A DNA stretch of 64,000 nt from Gerris lacustris. Taxonomy: Eukaryota; Arthropoda; Insecta; Hemiptera; Gerridae. The notes beneath the pieces are model-generated. The model saw only the letters and a program-made list of their open reading frames with translations, was not told the origin of the DNA and made no database searches. Shown here in pieces: positions 62,171-64,000 of this stretch. The number at the start of each line of letters is the position of its first letter. The stretch's first letter is position 1. The position numbers and the translations under genes were made by a program. The stretch covers positions 10,494,580 to 10,558,579 of the forward strand of contig OX578276.1 in assembly GCA_951217055.1 (NCBI GenBank). Direction: 5' to 3'.

Positions 62171-62389
62171 TATATTATATCATAAATAATAATAAAATGT
62201 TTAACGAATTTAGTTTAATATAATATAATTATATCTATTTTTTTAAAAAAGAACGAGGGGATATACTCTTGAGCTGTCTGCTCCCCAGTGATTGAATAGT
62301 CACTAGAAGATGGTACAGGGGTAGTGGAGAGGCCGGAGGTGTTAAGTCAAGTGGAAGGCTTGTTATTGGTGATAATAACAGTTTGTATT

Positions 62390-62560
62390 TTCGTCAGTAA
62401 TTTCAACAACAGCCTTCCTAATACATCTCTCTACTTTTTCTCGGTTGTAATCAGACTTTCAAAATTTTAACTCTAAAGCCACGTATTCACCGAAGCGATC
62501 AAAATCATCTTTCGGTTATTCCATTATTTCAGTCGCCTCCGCATGATAGTGGCATGGTTG
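62390..62560 (-). pseudogene. Short relic with DDFDRFGEYVALELK motif
   Basis: One minus frame reads HAEATEIME, stop, PKDDFDRFGEYVALELKF, stop, KSDYNREKVERCIRKAVVEI. 'DDFDxFGxyVAxELR' followed by a helix is the C-terminal region of MADF/BESS-type transposon-associated proteins. Two in-frame stops. Fragment only. Confidence 0.35.
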
Positions 62561-62570
62561 GCTTTTGACA

Positions 62571-63077
62571 AGCTCGCTGAAGCTGTATTTTTCAACGATT
62601 ACGTTGACTATAAGCATTCCACAGCTATCGGTCGTTTCGTCTATGGATTACCACATTGGATGGTTCACGATTTAATTTCTTTTTTTTTTTTTTTGAGAAC
62701 CAAAAATATTGGAAACATATAAAATTAACTTTATGAATTTATTAAATGCAAATTAATTGAAACGAGAAAATGAAGCAGAATCAATCATATCCTTTCATAT
62801 TGTGAAGTAACTATTTTCTCATCAGCGTCCATTCATGTGATAAATCTTTCCTAGTATAATCTTTAAAGAGTCTCTCTTCAATCTCTTCACGTTCCACTTT
62901 TTTACTTTTCCACACTACTAATAGTAGAAAAAGTATTGTTTTCACCAAAAAATGTTTTTTTCGAGATTTCAACGGAATTATTCGTTTTAGGTGTTTTTAA
63001 GATATCATGAGTGGTTTTCAGCATGACGTAAGAATGTGTGTACGTGTGTGTGAATGTGTGTTATCATCTCTTTTTAA
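62571..63077. other. No gene recognised
   Basis: T-run at 62680-62694 and a GT-rich tract at 63036-63062. No coding signal. Confidence 0.4.
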
Positions 63078-63156
63078 CCTAGAGAGTTGAAACTTGGAAG
63101 AAAAATCATTCCTAACCTGTAGGTGTGCTGCCCGGAAAATCAACTTTTTCCGCCTG
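63078..63156. repeat. Dispersed repeat, copy 2
   Basis: Second copy of the 59785-59880 repeat, same orientation, with 'GCCCGGAAAATCAACTTT' conserved. Confidence 0.75.
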
Positions 63157-64000
63157 ACTTCATAGGAGCTGGATCAGATGCAGATGTGTCCGAAGTAGCT
63201 TGCAGCTCTAATGGGTATAAGTAGCTAATGGAGCGAGCCAATACGCTACTATCGACTAGCCGCTCTCCTAAAAAACCTAAAACTTTCGTCTCTGCTAGGA
63301 ATCAGCTCAATTATTTTTGCAACCTTCCTTCTTAATCGGGGGGGATTTCCTTTTACCTGGACTATGTCCTCTACCCTTAGTGTCCCAGCCATATCCCTAA
63401 CTTGTTTGATTCGATACATCTAGAAGATAAATGTCCGTCCTAACTTTCTAGAAACTCTCTAATAAATGTTGATGTCTTCTACACCATAAATCTAAAACTT
63501 GCGCTTGACTAGAAGTAGTTAAGAGTACATATGGACATATAGAGTGGTATAAGGAGTTAATATGGACATTTGTAAAGGAGTATAAGTGTTGTTAGGAGGT
63601 GTAATGTTTCGTTTGAATTGTCCTGAAAATTTATTCGAAGGAGTTGTTTGTGTTTAGGGTTTAAAATTTATAGTTTTGTGAATTGAAAGGTGGTTTTTCA
63701 ACAGGGTTAAACGAACTTCGTTGAGTTGTGGTGAATGTTTCAACACAAATCTATTTTGTTGGAATATTATGCTGTGTAATAGCGGTGTACAATTTAAAAT
63801 AATTTGTTAGCATGTTTAGTGCTTCGTTTAGATCCGAACGATTTTTCGTTCTCATGAGTGATCCTGTAGGCTCTCGTAATTGGACTCTCAATGCGAGTTT
63901 ACGGGAATGGTCATTAAATATGTTTGATTCAGTGTTTGTAATGTGGTTACGCTAGTAAGCTATTTGCAGATTAAGCAATTTTTGTATTTTGTTAAGAGTA
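63157..64000. other. No gene recognised
   Basis: Mixed AT-rich sequence with no ORF over about 60 codons and no element boundary that I can define. Confidence 0.4.

Noticed and set aside
1..64000. CRISPR array, bacterial operons or ribosome binding sites
   Set aside because: The repeats are contiguous (no spacers of unique sequence) and the sequence is eukaryotic, with LINEs, LTR elements and GT-AG introns.
1..64000. Conventional host protein-coding gene
   Set aside because: Every recognisable domain belongs to a transposon family; the two unknown ORFs (12209-12556 and 30730-30978) give no host-gene signal.

Overview
The window reads as AT-rich, intron-poor, repeat-saturated arthropod DNA, most likely insect and perhaps hemipteran. 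The basis is the transposon families (I-like LINE, Penelope-like, BEL/Pao, CsRn1-like Ty3/gypsy, pogo/Tigger, Merlin-like, hAT, Helitron), AATAAA-type 3' ends, and TATA plus TCAGT-type initiators. The genus is inference. I find no convincing host gene: nearly every recognisable coding stretch belongs to a mobile element, mostly decayed and nested.

Layout. 1-8583: a fold-back DNA element with long modular inverted arms, whose right arm is split by a nearly full-length I-like LINE (minus strand, both ORFs open). 8584-11770: a Penelope-like reverse transcriptase relic (minus), split by a second fold-back element (8936-10826). 11987-12690: an unknown, possibly virus-derived coding relic. 13540-26010: two copies of a two-gene transposon segment (an hAT/ZMYM-like protein followed by a protein with an HGKG..DGIGG signature). 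Copy 1 carries a small inverted-repeat element. Copy 2 is broken by a solo LTR (17591-20278, itself carrying an hAT at 18120-19851) and by a 4.1-kb hAT (21468-25555) with further nested repeats. 26841-27405: a short inverted-repeat element. 27560-31540: relics of further insect transposon-linked gene families, two candidate core promoters and a GC-rich minisatellite.

31554-32313: an inverted-repeat element with a GACA microsatellite. 33717-36405: a decayed Helitron (Rep plus PIF1 helicase, Walker A region deleted), preceded on the same strand by a Psq-type helix-turn-helix and Pro/Ser-rich repeat coding. 38522-42453: a pogo/Tigger transposon with TA target duplication and a long transposase ORF, containing a Merlin-like gene relic. 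42648-43625: a fold-back element abutting a jerky/pogo relic. 43632-49970: a degenerate Ty3/gypsy-like element (minus) in which the retropepsin active-site segment has been amplified into an 18-copy, 58-bp minisatellite. 50229-54483: a complete young Ty3/gypsy element (plus) with apparently identical LTRs, 4-bp target duplication, tRNA-Trp-type primer site and CHCC Gag finger. 55125-57463: a truncated BEL/Pao element (minus). 58800-59760: a MULE/DDE-like relic. 60408-62160: a LINE 3' fragment split by an hAT (60742-62075). 62390-64000: one weak coding relic, then nothing recognisable.

The genes do not form a cellular pathway; they record successive insertions. Relative order can be read from the nesting: fold-back element before LINE; Penelope-like element before the 8936-10826 element; segmental duplication before solo LTR before the 18120 hAT. 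The 50229 gypsy and the 2230 LINE look youngest. Both ORFs of the LINE, and gag and pol of the gypsy, lack internal stops.
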